Positions 33,765 through 42,444 of a DNA stretch of 51,809 nucleotides are shown one piece after another. Under the pieces are notes generated by a model, which saw nothing but the letters and a program-made list of their open reading frames with translations, was not told the origin of the DNA and did not search any database. Positions within the stretch are counted from its first letter, which is position 1; the number at the start of each line of letters is the position of its first letter. Source of the DNA: Collinsella sp. GTDB taxonomy: Bacteria; Actinomycetota; Coriobacteriia; Coriobacteriales; Coriobacteriaceae. The stretch covers positions 1 through 51,809 of the forward strand of contig DXLX01000046.1 in the NCBI GenBank assembly GCA_019414515.1, given 5' to 3'. Made by a program: the position numbers and the translations under genes.

Positions 33765-35216
33765 TTATGCCTCCGCGCGCAGCGGTGTAAAGCTGGCGGT
33801 ACCGCCCTCGATAACGCTCAGATAGGCACGGCCCGTGCGCTTGACGGCCGCAGACTGTAGACGGTTGATCTCTTCCTCGAGAATCTGATTGACGCGCTCA
33901 TGGCGACGGTTTTCCATAACGCCGGCAGCGATAGCCTCGGCGCGCTCGATACCCTCGCGCGAGATACGCGCGGTATCCTCGGGAAGCACGGAGCTGTGGC
34001 GGCCGACATAGACGGGAGCAACCGAGACAGGTGAGGCTGCAGGCGTGGGCACTGCCACGGGGGTTGGCTCGGCAGCCTCGGCCATGATCGCCATGGCGGC
34101 GGCCCACATGTCCTCGTGGCCCGAATAATCGGCCATGGGGACATCTTCCTCAAGAGAGGCATCGGGGAGACTGTCGGTATCCACGCGATCCTGGGCATCG
34201 ATAGACGCAGTGATGGCGGCAGGCTCGTCCAGATCGGAGAGATCCACACCCTTGGCATCGGAAATGATGGGCATGCTGGCGAGCTTGGCGTTGTACGGCG
34301 CCGCCTCCGCGGCCTGCATTTGGGCCGAAGCGCCCCAAAGCGAGCTTTCGGCGGCTCGGCGAGCGGCAATGGTCTCCTCGTCGACAGCCAGGGGCTCATC
34401 GGCAAAGGGGTCGGCGACAGGAGCCACCTGAGCTGCGCTCTGTTGGCCGGTCGAAGCGGCCGCCGCGGCAGAAGTGTACGCAGCCGACGATGCGCCGCTA
34501 TAGGCGGCATTGTTGGCGGCGTTGGCCACAAGCGCCACGAAGGCTGCGGTGCTACCCGCAGGGGCGGCGTGAGAGCCCGAGACGGCGCGTGCGGCAGCGG
34601 CGATGTCATCGCGATTGTAAGAACCGGTCTTTCCACCGTTGGTGAGCTCGTCGATTGCGACCTGGTAGACATCGCGCGAACGCACGGGATCGCAGCTGAC
34701 CGGGGAATCGTCATCGAGCATGCTGTCGATCATAGACCAGGCCTCGGCCTCATCCATGGCGTTAGCCGCGCGCGCGATGGTGGGAACGCCATCGTCGGCG
34801 TGGCGGCGCTGGAACGCACCGGTCAGGCCGGAGAGAAATGCGGAAGAAGGCTGTGTGGCATTGGCCTGATCGGCCGGGACCGCAGGCTGAGGCGCCGACC
34901 CCTGCTGCTGCGCGGGAATCGAGGCGGTCTTGAACTCGTTGTGGGTCCGGCCAAACTGAGCGGCGCCGCCCACGGCATCGGGCTCAAACAGGCGGCCATC
35001 ATGCTCAGAGCGATACTCGGAGATGCCCAGCGAGGCTGCGTAGATGCCCACGCCCGCCACCGCACCAACGGCGAAGGGAACCGCGCCCGCGACAACCGTC
35101 TCGTTGACCGACGAGAACGGCAACGTCGCGGCATACATCACCACGGGGGCGGCAAGGCCGATCCCGCAGGAAAGTCCAGCAAGGACTGCTCGTTGTGTTG
35201 CATCAGAAGAAGCCAT
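33765..35216 (-). CDS. Hypothetical membrane-anchored protein, Ala-rich
   Basis: A 483-residue protein that I do not recognise. ATG 35216 has GGGGAG upstream. Two hydrophobic stretches near residues 8-27 and 35-58 (APVVMYAATLPFSS, AVPFAVGAVAGVGIYAA) should form a membrane hairpin. The rest is a long soluble part rich in Ala, Asp, Glu and Ser with predicted disorder, a more ordered block AMDEAEAWSMIDSMLDDDS near 165, and a charged helical end (RHERVNQILEEEINRLQSA). It is coupled to the VanZ-like gene, seven bases downstream. It might organise an envelope or division complex, but there is no motif to support a function. Confidence 0.7.
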   Translation of the reverse strand: MASSDATQRAVLAGLSCGIGLAAPVVMYAATLPFSSVNETVVAGAVPFAVGAVAGVGIYAASLGISEYRSEHDGRLFEPDAVGGAAQFGRTHNEFKTASIPAQQQGSAPQPAVPADQANATQPSSAFLSGLTGAFQRRHADDGVPTIARAANAMDEAEAWSMIDSMLDDDSPVSCDPVRSRDVYQVAIDELTNGGKTGSYNRDDIAAAARAVSGSHAAPAGSTAAFVALVANAANNAAYSGASSAAYTSAAAAASTGQQSAAQVAPVADPFADEPLAVDEETIAARRAAESSLWGASAQMQAAEAAPYNAKLASMPIISDAKGVDLSDLDEPAAITASIDAQDRVDTDSLPDASLEEDVPMADYSGHEDMWAAAMAIMAEAAEPTPVAVPTPAASPVSVAPVYVGRHSSVLPEDTARISREGIERAEAIAAGVMENRRHERVNQILEEEINRLQSAAVKRTGRAYLSVIEGGTASFTPLRAEA

Positions 35217-35460
35217 GAGCTCTCCCCATCTTCCAGCACCCAAATCGCATCATTTAGTTGGCTGCGCGAGAGAAGATGAAGCGGGACATGCGTCCCAAAG
35301 CAACGGTATATGGTTCGTTTCATCTGCGTTTTCCGTCGCGAAGCTTAAAAGTTATTATGCGAAACCGACCCTCCGATTGCAAGCGATGAGGCCGGATTAT
35401 GGCTCGAAAACTGCTGCTTGTCGGTCATAAGGTCAGAAAATGTTGCCGAGTGGCGCCGTA

Positions 35461-35490
35461 AAGAAAGGGCCGGGGCATAAACCCCGGCCC
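35461..35490 (-). terminator. Terminator of rho
   Basis: A perfect nine-base G/C stem (35482-35490 with 35467-35475), six-base loop, followed on the minus strand by TTTCTTTA. It starts 42 bases after the rho stop. The neighbouring 35217-35460 is the upstream region of the gene at 33765-35216 and shows nothing else. Confidence 0.75.
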
Positions 35491-35531
35491 GATTGCCCGT
35501 TCTTATGGCGATATAGCGTGCGGCTTTTGGT

Positions 35532-38075
35532 CTAAAACGTCTGCTCGTAGTCGCTGTGCTTTTTGGCCGAACGCACCAAGAACTCCTGATTGGTGTTGGT
35601 GCCCTTAAGGCCCTTAATAAACGACGCCGCCGCGCGCTCGGTGTTGTTCATGCCGGCGAGAATGCGACGCAGGCCGAAGACAAACGGGCGCATCTGCTCG
35701 TCGACCAGCAGGTCCTCGTTGCGCGTACCGGAGGCAACGGGGTCGATGGCCGGGAAGATGCGACGGTCGGCGAGGTCGCGGTCGAGCTTGAGTTCCATGT
35801 TGCCGGTGCCCTTGAACTCCTCAAAGATGACCTCGTCCATCTTGGAGCCGGTATCGATGAGGGCGGAGGCGAGGATGGTGAGCGAGCCTCCGTTTTCGAT
35901 ATTGCGGGCTGCACCCAGGAAACGCTTGGGCGGATACAAGGCCGCCGAATCGACACCGCCCGAAAGGATGCGGCCCGAGGCGGGTGCCGCCAGATTGTAG
36001 GCGCGGGCAAGACGCGTGATGGAGTCGAGCACCACCACGACATCGCCGCCCAGCTCCACAATGCGCTTGGCACGCTCGATGACGAGCTCGGCCACGCGGG
36101 TGTGGTTGTCGGCGGGCATATCGAAGGTCGAGGCCACGACCTCGCCCTTAATGGAGCGCTGCATATCGGTGACCTCTTCGGGGCGCTCGTCGACGAGCAG
36201 GCAAATGAGGTGCACCTCGGGGTTGTTGATCGAGATGGACTGGCAGATCTTCTTAAGGATCGTTGTCTTGCCGGCCTTGGGCGGCGACACGATCAGGCCA
36301 CGCTGGCCCTTGCCGATCGGCGACACGATATCGATGGCGCGACCGGTGATGGAATCCTTGCCGTGCTCCATGCGCAGCGGCTCGTTGGGATAGACCGGGG
36401 TAAGGTCGCCGAACTTGGGGCGGTTGCGGATCTGCTCGGGATCCATGCCGTTAACGGTCGTGATCTTGGCGAGGCCGGCTCGCTTGTCGCCGCCGCGCGA
36501 GGGGCGCAGCGAACCCTCGATGACATCACCCGTGCGCAGGCGTGCGGAGCGGATGAGGTAAGCGGGGACGAAGGCGTCTTCGTTGGACTTCATGTAACCG
36601 TGAGCATGGATGATGCCGGAGTTGTCCGGGCGAATCTGCAGGATGCCCTTAATATCGCGGAAGCCCTCGGCCTTCGCGGCGGTCGTGTAGATCTCCTCGA
36701 CAAGCTCGGCCTTCTTCTTGCCGGTCGTCTCGATCTCGAACTCTTTTGCCTTCTCGCGCAGCTCGGCTACCTTCATGGCCGCAAGCTCCTCGCGCGAAAG
36801 CGTGGGCTCGGTGGGGGCGGCGTTGCGCTCCTTGTTGCGCTGTTTGCGGTCGCGCTGACGGCTGCGGCGGTCGTTGTTGCGATCGTCCTTGCGGTCGTTG
36901 CGCTCGTCGTTGCGCTTGTGCTGACGGCGGCTGGGGCGGGCGCCCTCTTCGGTCTCGGTGCCTTCGGCAGCCGCGGCTGCGGTTGCATCGGTGCCGGACG
37001 GAGCCTCGCCCTCTGCCTTGGCGTCGGCGTTGGCATGGTTGCTGGGTTCGGCGTCGCCCTGCTGCTCGGCACCCTTGGCCCTCGCGGACTTCTTGCGCGT
37101 GCGCTTGGGCTTCTCAGCTGCCGGCTGGTCGACGTTCTCGGCCTCGGAAGCGGCATCGGCGGTTGCCTCGGAGGACTTGTCGTCGACGGGCTTGGCCTCA
37201 GCCTTGACCTTCGCCTTCGTCGAGCGCTTTGCCGCGGTGCGACGGCTGCGGCCGGGACGGACATCGGCGGGCTCGGCATCGGCAGATGCGGGAGCCTCGG
37301 TGGACGGAGCGTCCTGGACCGGGGCATCGGCCGTGGCCGTAGGCTCGGCCGTCACCGCTGCGCCCTGGGCAGCAGCTGCTGCGGCAGCGGCTTTCTCGGC
37401 CTCAACATACGCCTTGGGCTTGCGGCCGCGACGATGCGGGCGCAGAGCCGGATCAACGACGGGAACCTCGTTGACCTCAGCGTGCACGACGGGCTCAGCG
37501 GAGGAAGCGCCCTCCGCTGCAGCAGAACGAGCCGGAGCTTCAGCGACCTCAGGAGTCAGCTGCTCGGCGGGCTGCTGCGTCTTGGCTGCCGCACGGCGCC
37601 GCGTGCGCGGTGCCGGCTTCTCGGCCGACTGTTCGGCAGCAGGAGCCTCGGGGGCGACCGGCGCAGCGAACTCAGTCAATGCCGCGGCCTCGCGCTCGGC
37701 AGCGCGACGGCGGGCACGCACAACCTGGGCCTCGCTAATCTGCGCCAGTGCACGGGCCTGCGCGACTTCATCGGAAATGGGGGCCGAAGCATCGGTGGCA
37801 ACGGGGCGCTTCGCGCGCGTGGTGCGCGTCGTACGACGCTTGGGCTTTTCGGCATCCTCGCCGTCCGCAGCAGGCTTGGCCAAACGACGCGTGCGCTTAG
37901 GCTTAGCGGGAGCAGCCTCCTCGCTAGCAACGGGCGTGGTGGGCGCGGCGGCCTTAAGCGCCTCGGGAGCCGAGACCTGCGCCGGCGCGGAAAGCACGGC
38001 CTGGTCCGACGTAACCGGTGCAGCGGGAGCCGTTTGCGTCGTCGTTATTTCGTTTTCTTGTTGTTGATCAGACAC
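35532..38075 (-). CDS. rho: Transcription termination factor Rho with long N-terminal extension
   Basis: An 847-residue Rho; the hexameric RNA helicase that ends transcription. The last ~425 residues are canonical: Rho-N (LSREELAAMKVAELREKAKE), cold-shock RNA-binding domain (GILQIRPDNSGIIHAHGYM), Walker A (SPPKAGKTT), Walker B (DVVVVLDSITRLARAYN), the Q- and R-loops (SGGVDSAALYPPKRFLGAAR) and the C-terminal DRRIFPAIDP. The first ~420 residues are low-complexity, rich in Ala, Pro, Lys, Glu and Arg, with an Arg/Asp/Asn cluster (RNDRKDDRNNDRRSRQ) just before the core. Such extensions occur in high-GC Actinobacteria and bind RNA; this one is among the longer. Start: ATG 38075, the only one at the right place. 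Intact. Confidence 0.96.
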   Translation of the reverse strand: MSDQQQENEITTTQTAPAAPVTSDQAVLSAPAQVSAPEALKAAAPTTPVASEEAAPAKPKRTRRLAKPAADGEDAEKPKRRTTRTTRAKRPVATDASAPISDEVAQARALAQISEAQVVRARRRAAEREAAALTEFAAPVAPEAPAAEQSAEKPAPRTRRRAAAKTQQPAEQLTPEVAEAPARSAAAEGASSAEPVVHAEVNEVPVVDPALRPHRRGRKPKAYVEAEKAAAAAAAAQGAAVTAEPTATADAPVQDAPSTEAPASADAEPADVRPGRSRRTAAKRSTKAKVKAEAKPVDDKSSEATADAASEAENVDQPAAEKPKRTRKKSARAKGAEQQGDAEPSNHANADAKAEGEAPSGTDATAAAAAEGTETEEGARPSRRQHKRNDERNDRKDDRNNDRRSRQRDRKQRNKERNAAPTEPTLSREELAAMKVAELREKAKEFEIETTGKKKAELVEEIYTTAAKAEGFRDIKGILQIRPDNSGIIHAHGYMKSNEDAFVPAYLIRSARLRTGDVIEGSLRPSRGGDKRAGLAKITTVNGMDPEQIRNRPKFGDLTPVYPNEPLRMEHGKDSITGRAIDIVSPIGKGQRGLIVSPPKAGKTTILKKICQSISINNPEVHLICLLVDERPEEVTDMQRSIKGEVVASTFDMPADNHTRVAELVIERAKRIVELGGDVVVVLDSITRLARAYNLAAPASGRILSGGVDSAALYPPKRFLGAARNIENGGSLTILASALIDTGSKMDEVIFEEFKGTGNMELKLDRDLADRRIFPAIDPVASGTRNEDLLVDEQMRPFVFGLRRILAGMNNTERAAASFIKGLKGTNTNQEFLVRSAKKHSDYEQTF

Positions 38076-38496
38076 AGTGTTTGCTCAACTTTCTTTTCAA
38101 GCCCTGTGATCACATGCTCCCTGCATAAACCTTCAGGGCGGCTAAACAGTCTAGCTCCGTCAAATACCGACGGACATCATTGATCTGTATAGAGATGATT
38201 GCGTTATATACGCAGCGTTAGTGTAACACAACCGCAACCACCTGCAACTTAGTCATCGGGGACGTTCTTAAACGACTAGTCAAAAGGGATGCTCTTTACA
38301 AAGTTCCGGCGTACGCCATCGCCACATCATAAGCTGCGGTGAAATAGTTCCCAAATCCCGGCCGACACCTCTATAACAGGAACCATTCCACCGCAACTCA
38401 TAAGAAGAAGGTAGATCAAGCCTCAAGCATCGAGAAAACGGAACAGCTAAGGGACAAGGGCATCGGCCCCAAGATCAACACGCCACGAATCACGCC

Positions 38497-38624
38497 CATC
38501 TACTACATTTGCCCCCGCACCCTGACCGTGCTCATTATTTTCGAAAGTCGCAGGCCTGCTACCTGCGGTTTTAATATTGCGATTTTCTGCGTGGTCCGGG
38601 GAACGCACTTAAACGTAGTAGATG
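38497..38624. repeat. Spaced 10-base inverted repeat
   Basis: CATCTACTAC (38497-38506) and GTAGTAGATG (38615-38624), 108 bases apart, continue for five more similar bases (ATTTG/GTTTA). It is separate from, but close to, the 38715 element. Confidence 0.45.
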
Positions 38625-38714
38625 TCCCCGATTCTTGGCAGAAGGTGTTCCGCCGTTCCTCCACGGGACAACAATGATCCGTTTTCCTCCGTCCCCAAAG
38701 GGTCATTTTCAAAA

Positions 38715-38858
38715 CCATGACGGTTTACTACGATGAATCGCTCAACCACGACCGCGCAAATACCTGAAAAAATAAAACCCCAGCTAGATGGCTTGCACTT
38801 TTCAGTGAAAAGCCCGCGTGGTTGTAATCCCTCGATTCATCGTAGTAAACCGGTATGG
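38715..38858. repeat. 144-bp long-hairpin, MITE-like element
   Basis: The ends are inverted repeats of 26 bases with 24 matches (38715-38740 and 38833-38858), containing a perfect 20-base arm. After short bulges the pairing resumes with CAACCACG/CGTGGTTG (38743-38750, 38817-38824). The inside carries a near palindrome. There is no open reading frame and no obvious target duplication. This looks like a small non-autonomous element or a structured RNA gene. Confidence 0.65.
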
Positions 38859-38905
38859 TTGTGGTTTAGTAACATTTCCCAACACACCAAAAAGCATCGC
38901 CAAAC

Positions 38906-38941
38906 GCAAAAAGCCCGACCTCCGCATAGGAGATCGGGCTT
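38906..38941 (-). terminator. Terminator of argS
   Basis: On the minus strand AAGCCCGATCTCC (from 38941) pairs with GGAGGTCGGGCTT (one mismatch), followed by five T. It lies 46 bases after the argS stop. Confidence 0.9.
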
Positions 38942-38986
38942 AGAAGGCTCAGTTGAACCAAACCAACGCAGTCAAACGACCAGCGC

Positions 38987-40840
38987 TTACATCTGCTCGG
39001 GGGCAGAAACGCCAACGAGGGTAAGCACCAGGGCGAGCGTCACGCGGACGGCGTCGCAGGCGGCCAGACGGGCGCGCGAGAGCTCGGGGTCGACGGGACG
39101 GCCCTCGCTCGGCAGAACCTGGCAGGCGGCGTAGAAGCTGTGGAAGTCGCCGGCGAGCTCCTCGGCAAAGTGCGTCAGGCGGAACGGGGCGCGATCGCGA
39201 GCGCAGCTGGCAATCAGGTCGGTGAGCTCGTTGAGCTTACGCGACAGGGCGAGCTCGGTCGGGTCGGTCAGCAGCGAGTAATCGACGTTCTCACCGATGG
39301 CCTTGGCGGCGACGGCCTTCATGCCCATCTCGTCAGCCTGCTCAGGCGTAACGTCAGCGGCGCGGCGCAGGATGGAGCACACGCGAGCGTGAGCGTACTG
39401 CACGTAGTACACCGGGTTGGAGTTGTCGCGCTTCTTGACGGCCTCGATGTCGAAGTCGACCATCTGGTTGGAGCTCTTGGAGATGAGCGTGTAGCGAGCG
39501 GCGTCGGAGCCGACCTCGTCGACGAGTTCCTGCAGGGTCACCATGGTGCCCTTGCGCTTGGACATACGGACGGGCTTGCCGTTGCGCAGCAGGTTGACGA
39601 GCTGGCCCAGCAGAACCTCAAACTTGCCGGGATAGCCAAGAGCGTCACAGACGCAGCGGACGCGCTCGATGTAGCCGTGGTGGTCGGCGCCCCAGATGTC
39701 GATGACGTGGTCGACGCGCTGGAACTTATCCCAGTGATAGGCAACATCGGAGGCGAAGTAGGTGTACTCGCCATCGGACTTGATCAGGACGCGGTCCTTG
39801 TCATCGCCCAGGTCGGTGGAACGGAACCACAGGGCGCCGTCCTTGGTGTAGAGGTAGCCCATCTTGTCGAGCTTCTCAAAAGCGCGGTCGACGGCGGAGG
39901 TGCCGGCGGTCTCGCCCTCGGTGTCCTTCACGTACAGAGAGCGCTCGGAGAACCAACGATCAAAGTCGCAGTTAACGGCGTGGCAAAGGTCGCGCATGTT
40001 GTCGACCATCTTCACGTAGCCACGCTCGCGGAAGCTCTCCATGCGCTCCTGCGGATCGGCGTCGACCCACTTATCGCCGTCGGTGCGCCAGAACTCGGCA
40101 GCCTCGTCGATGATGTAGTCGCCGCCGTAGGAGTCCTTGCCCAGAGTCTCGGCAAAGTTGTCCTGATACGGATGGGTCTCGGGATGCTCGTCGCTCTCGT
40201 CGGCAACAAAGGCGTCGCGGTCGGCGATCAGAAGCTTGTGAGCCTCGTCGATATCCACGCCCTGCTTGGCGATGATGTCGGCAAGCTGCATATAGCGCGT
40301 GCTGATGGAGTTACCGAAGGTGTTCATCTGAGAGCCGTGGTCGTTGATGTAGAACTCACGCTGGATGTCGTAACCGGCGTGGTCCATCACACGGCAAAGG
40401 GAGTCGCCCAGAGCGGCCCAGCGACCATGACCGATGTGCATGGGGCCGACGGGGTTAGCGGAGACGAACTCGACCTGGGTCTTCAGGCCGCCACCGACGT
40501 TGGACTTAGCGAAGTCCATACCCTTCTCGCGGGCCTCGCCAAAGATGGCGTTCTTGACGGCGACGGAGAGGTAGAAGTTGATGAAGCCAGGACCGGCGAT
40601 CTCGACCTTCTCGATTGCGGGGTCCTCGGGCATATGGGCGACGACGGCCTCGGCGATCTTGCGCGGGGCGCAGTGAGCCAGCTTGGCGGACTTCAGGGCC
40701 ATGGTGGAGGTCCACTCGCCATGAGAAGTATCAGCCGGTCGCTCGATAGCGCAATCGTCAAGTTCAAATGCGGAAAGGTCGCCGGCCTCCTGGGCCGCAG
40801 CAAGCGCAGCGCGTACCAGCTCTTCAATCTTCTCGGGCAT
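38987..40840 (-). CDS. argS: Arginyl-tRNA synthetase
   Basis: A 617-residue class I synthetase that charges tRNA-Arg. ATG 40840 has AAGGAGG five bases upstream. Motifs: the Arg_tRNA N-domain, HIGH as PMHIGHGRWAALGDSL, KMSKS as VRMSKRKGTMVTL, and the C-terminal DALR domain with YVQYAHARVCSILRRA. Length is normal, with a small insertion relative to E. coli. Monocistronic with its own terminator. No T-box was recognised in the leader. Confidence 0.97.
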   Translation of the reverse strand: MPEKIEELVRAALAAAQEAGDLSAFELDDCAIERPADTSHGEWTSTMALKSAKLAHCAPRKIAEAVVAHMPEDPAIEKVEIAGPGFINFYLSVAVKNAIFGEAREKGMDFAKSNVGGGLKTQVEFVSANPVGPMHIGHGRWAALGDSLCRVMDHAGYDIQREFYINDHGSQMNTFGNSISTRYMQLADIIAKQGVDIDEAHKLLIADRDAFVADESDEHPETHPYQDNFAETLGKDSYGGDYIIDEAAEFWRTDGDKWVDADPQERMESFRERGYVKMVDNMRDLCHAVNCDFDRWFSERSLYVKDTEGETAGTSAVDRAFEKLDKMGYLYTKDGALWFRSTDLGDDKDRVLIKSDGEYTYFASDVAYHWDKFQRVDHVIDIWGADHHGYIERVRCVCDALGYPGKFEVLLGQLVNLLRNGKPVRMSKRKGTMVTLQELVDEVGSDAARYTLISKSSNQMVDFDIEAVKKRDNSNPVYYVQYAHARVCSILRRAADVTPEQADEMGMKAVAAKAIGENVDYSLLTDPTELALSRKLNELTDLIASCARDRAPFRLTHFAEELAGDFHSFYAACQVLPSEGRPVDPELSRARLAACDAVRVTLALVLTLVGVSAPEQM

Positions 40841-41182
40841 AGATCCTCCTTGTGTTAAAGCCCCCGAGCTCTTGATCACTCGTAGGGCAAAAGCCAGAGT
40901 TTGTAGCACTCTATCACAAGCGGTAACTACTGTCGCAGGGTAAAGCTAATAGATATTGCATATGCACAAAAATGACTACCGCTCTTGCGCGGCGGTACAA
41001 AGTTGGCGGTTTGCCTGCTGTTTATACACGTTCTAGAAATGCATAAACGTATGAATAAGCCGTTCTATTTATCGAATACTCTTACCTATCGGGGTTGTGT
41101 GCTTTTCCTGCATAAAGTGATGGTTTGCGCACGTCAGCGTGGTATTCTTAACATACGTAAATTCGTATAAGTTGGAGGTAGC
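40841..41182. other. Divergent argS/carD upstream region
   Basis: No gene. It should hold both promoters. TTGCGC (41125-41130) and TTAACA (41148-41153) at 17 bases are a weak candidate for carD. A hairpin TACCGC/GCGGTA (around 40976-40996) with T-run on the minus strand resembles a terminator or attenuator before argS. Neither is certain. Confidence 0.35.
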
Positions 41183-41668
41183 ATGTTCTCAATCGGTCAA
41201 CACGTCATTCATCCGGGTCAAGGAGTCTGCACCGTCGTCGGCTTTAGGGACGACACACCGCAGCCCATGTTGTTGCTCGAGACCAAACAGGGACATGCGC
41301 AGACGATTCTCATGTACCCCGTGGCGCAGGCCGACCGTCTGCATGCCGCTATCTCCCAGCAAGATGCAGAGCACCTGCTGAGCCACTACGATGAGCTGGA
41401 GTGCGACACCTTTACCGAGCGCAATAGCTCGCTCGAGGAGACGCACTTTAAGCAGCAGCTCAAGCTGGGCGCGCCCGAGACGGTTCGCGTGGCAAAAACC
41501 ATGATGCACCGTATTCGCCAGGCCGAGGAAGCAGATAAAAAGCCCAGCTCCTACTACATGCGCGTACTCAAGGAAGCCAAGCGCCGCTCCATCGAGGAGT
41601 TCGCCGTGGCCCTGGGCGTCACCGAAGAGGCCGCCGAAGCCCGCCTAGCCCAAGCCGCCCTCAACTAA
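41183..41668 (+). CDS. CarD family transcriptional regulator
   Basis: A 161-residue CarD/CdnL-like protein; GGAGG lies five bases before ATG 41183. The N-terminal Tudor-like RNA-polymerase-binding domain reads MFSIGQHVIHPGQGVCTVVGF with the strand MLLLETKQGHAQTILMYPV; the C-terminal helical DNA-binding part has PSSYYMRVLKEAKRRSIEEFAVALGV. CarD proteins bind the RNA polymerase beta subunit and stabilise open promoter complexes; in mycobacteria one is essential. The C-terminal half is shorter and less conserved than mycobacterial CarD, so this may be a paralogue. It is followed by a long-stem terminator. Confidence 0.9.
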   Translation: MFSIGQHVIHPGQGVCTVVGFRDDTPQPMLLLETKQGHAQTILMYPVAQADRLHAAISQQDAEHLLSHYDELECDTFTERNSSLEETHFKQQLKLGAPETVRVAKTMMHRIRQAEEADKKPSSYYMRVLKEAKRRSIEEFAVALGVTEEAAEARLAQAALN

Positions 41669-41680
41669 CCTGCCCACGCC

Positions 41681-41721
41681 AAAACCACCACAAAGGGGAC
41701 AGGCACCTTTGTGGTGGTTTT
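41681..41721. terminator. Bidirectional-type terminator, copy 1 of a 41-base repeat
   Basis: A perfect 16-base stem (AAAACCACCACAAAGG with its complement) and a loop of nine, flanked by A and T runs. The same 41 bases occur at 42389-42429. It follows carD by 12 bases. Confidence 0.85.
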
Positions 41722-41784
41722 TTCGCTCTAGTCGTTCTAGTAGTATTCATTCTTAGCGATACCTACGAGCACAAGGAGTCTTTT

Positions 41785-42384
41785 ATGGCAGAGCTGCTTT
41801 CCGCCGGAATCACCCGCGACCGTGCGTTCGAATTGCTCAACGAGCACAACAAGGACCCGTTCCACATCACCCACGGCGAAACGGTCGAGGGCACCATGCG
41901 CTACTTTGCGCGCGAGTTCGACCCCGAGAACGAGGAGTTTTGGGGCATCGTCGGTCTGCTGCACGACCTGGATTGGGAGGAACATGAGGACGACCCCATG
42001 AACCACACTATCTATGCGGCCGAGATTCTTGAGGGCGAGGGCGCATCGCCTGAGCTCATCCGCGCCATCCAGACGCACACGTCCGATTTCAACTCTTCGC
42101 TGCCCAAGCCCGAGCTGCAGATGGAAAAGATCCTGTTTGCCTGCGACGAGCTCACCGGCCTGATCGGTGCTGCCGTGATCATGCGTCCGAGCAAAAGCGT
42201 CATGGACTTTACGACTAAGTCGCTCAAGAAAAAGTTCAAGGACAAGCGCTTTGCTGCCGGCTGCTCGCGCGACGTGATTTCGCAGGGCGCCGAGATGCTG
42301 GGCTGGGAGCTCCCCGAGCTCTTCGACCGCACCATCGCAGCAATGCAGTCCTTCGCCCCCGACCGCGACACCTTCCAGGCCTAA
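41785..42384 (+). CDS. HD domain hydrolase
   Basis: A 199-residue HD-superfamily protein; AAGGAG lies six bases before ATG 41785. The metal-binding order is His in FHITHGETVEG, the HD pair in LLHDLDWEEHED, then NHTIYAAEILEG and AIQTHTSDF. It fits the small HDIG-type hydrolases in many Gram-positive genomes, with no other domain. Substrate unknown. The gene is flanked by two identical hairpin terminators, so it is a transcriptional island between carD and proA. Confidence 0.87.
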   Translation: MAELLSAGITRDRAFELLNEHNKDPFHITHGETVEGTMRYFAREFDPENEEFWGIVGLLHDLDWEEHEDDPMNHTIYAAEILEGEGASPELIRAIQTHTSDFNSSLPKPELQMEKILFACDELTGLIGAAVIMRPSKSVMDFTTKSLKKKFKDKRFAAGCSRDVISQGAEMLGWELPELFDRTIAAMQSFAPDRDTFQA

Positions 42385-42388
42385 CATT

Positions 42389-42429
42389 AAAACCACCACA
42401 AAGGGGACAGGCACCTTTGTGGTGGTTTT
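42389..42429. terminator. Bidirectional-type terminator, copy 2 of a 41-base repeat
   Basis: Identical to 41681-41721. It begins four bases after the stop of the HD gene and ends 16 bases before the convergent proA stop, so it can serve both. Confidence 0.85.
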
Positions 42430-42444
42430 TCGTTTACGAGGGGT

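Larger units (their letters stand above)
38076..38986. other. Long non-coding region between rho and argS
   Basis: About 910 bases without a credible gene. It holds the rho upstream region, a 10-base inverted repeat (38497-38506/38615-38624), a 144-bp long-hairpin element (38715-38858), an internal near palindrome TTTTCAGTGAAAA, and the argS terminator. The motif CTTAAACG occurs twice (38267-38290, 38609-38616) next to GGGGAC or GTCCCC. Confidence 0.6.

Noticed and set aside
35556..38183. 875-codon plus-strand frame opposite rho
   Set aside because: Antisense to the conserved Rho core and its Ala/Lys-rich extension; the Gly/Leu/Arg-rich product has no domain.
38503..38718. 71-codon minus-strand frame in the rho-argS gap
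   Set aside because: No ribosome binding site, overlaps repeat DNA, and the composition gives no recognised protein.
40960..41010. T-box for argS in the GTACCGC region
   Set aside because: The AGGGTGGNACCGCG motif is not complete and no specifier stem is seen.
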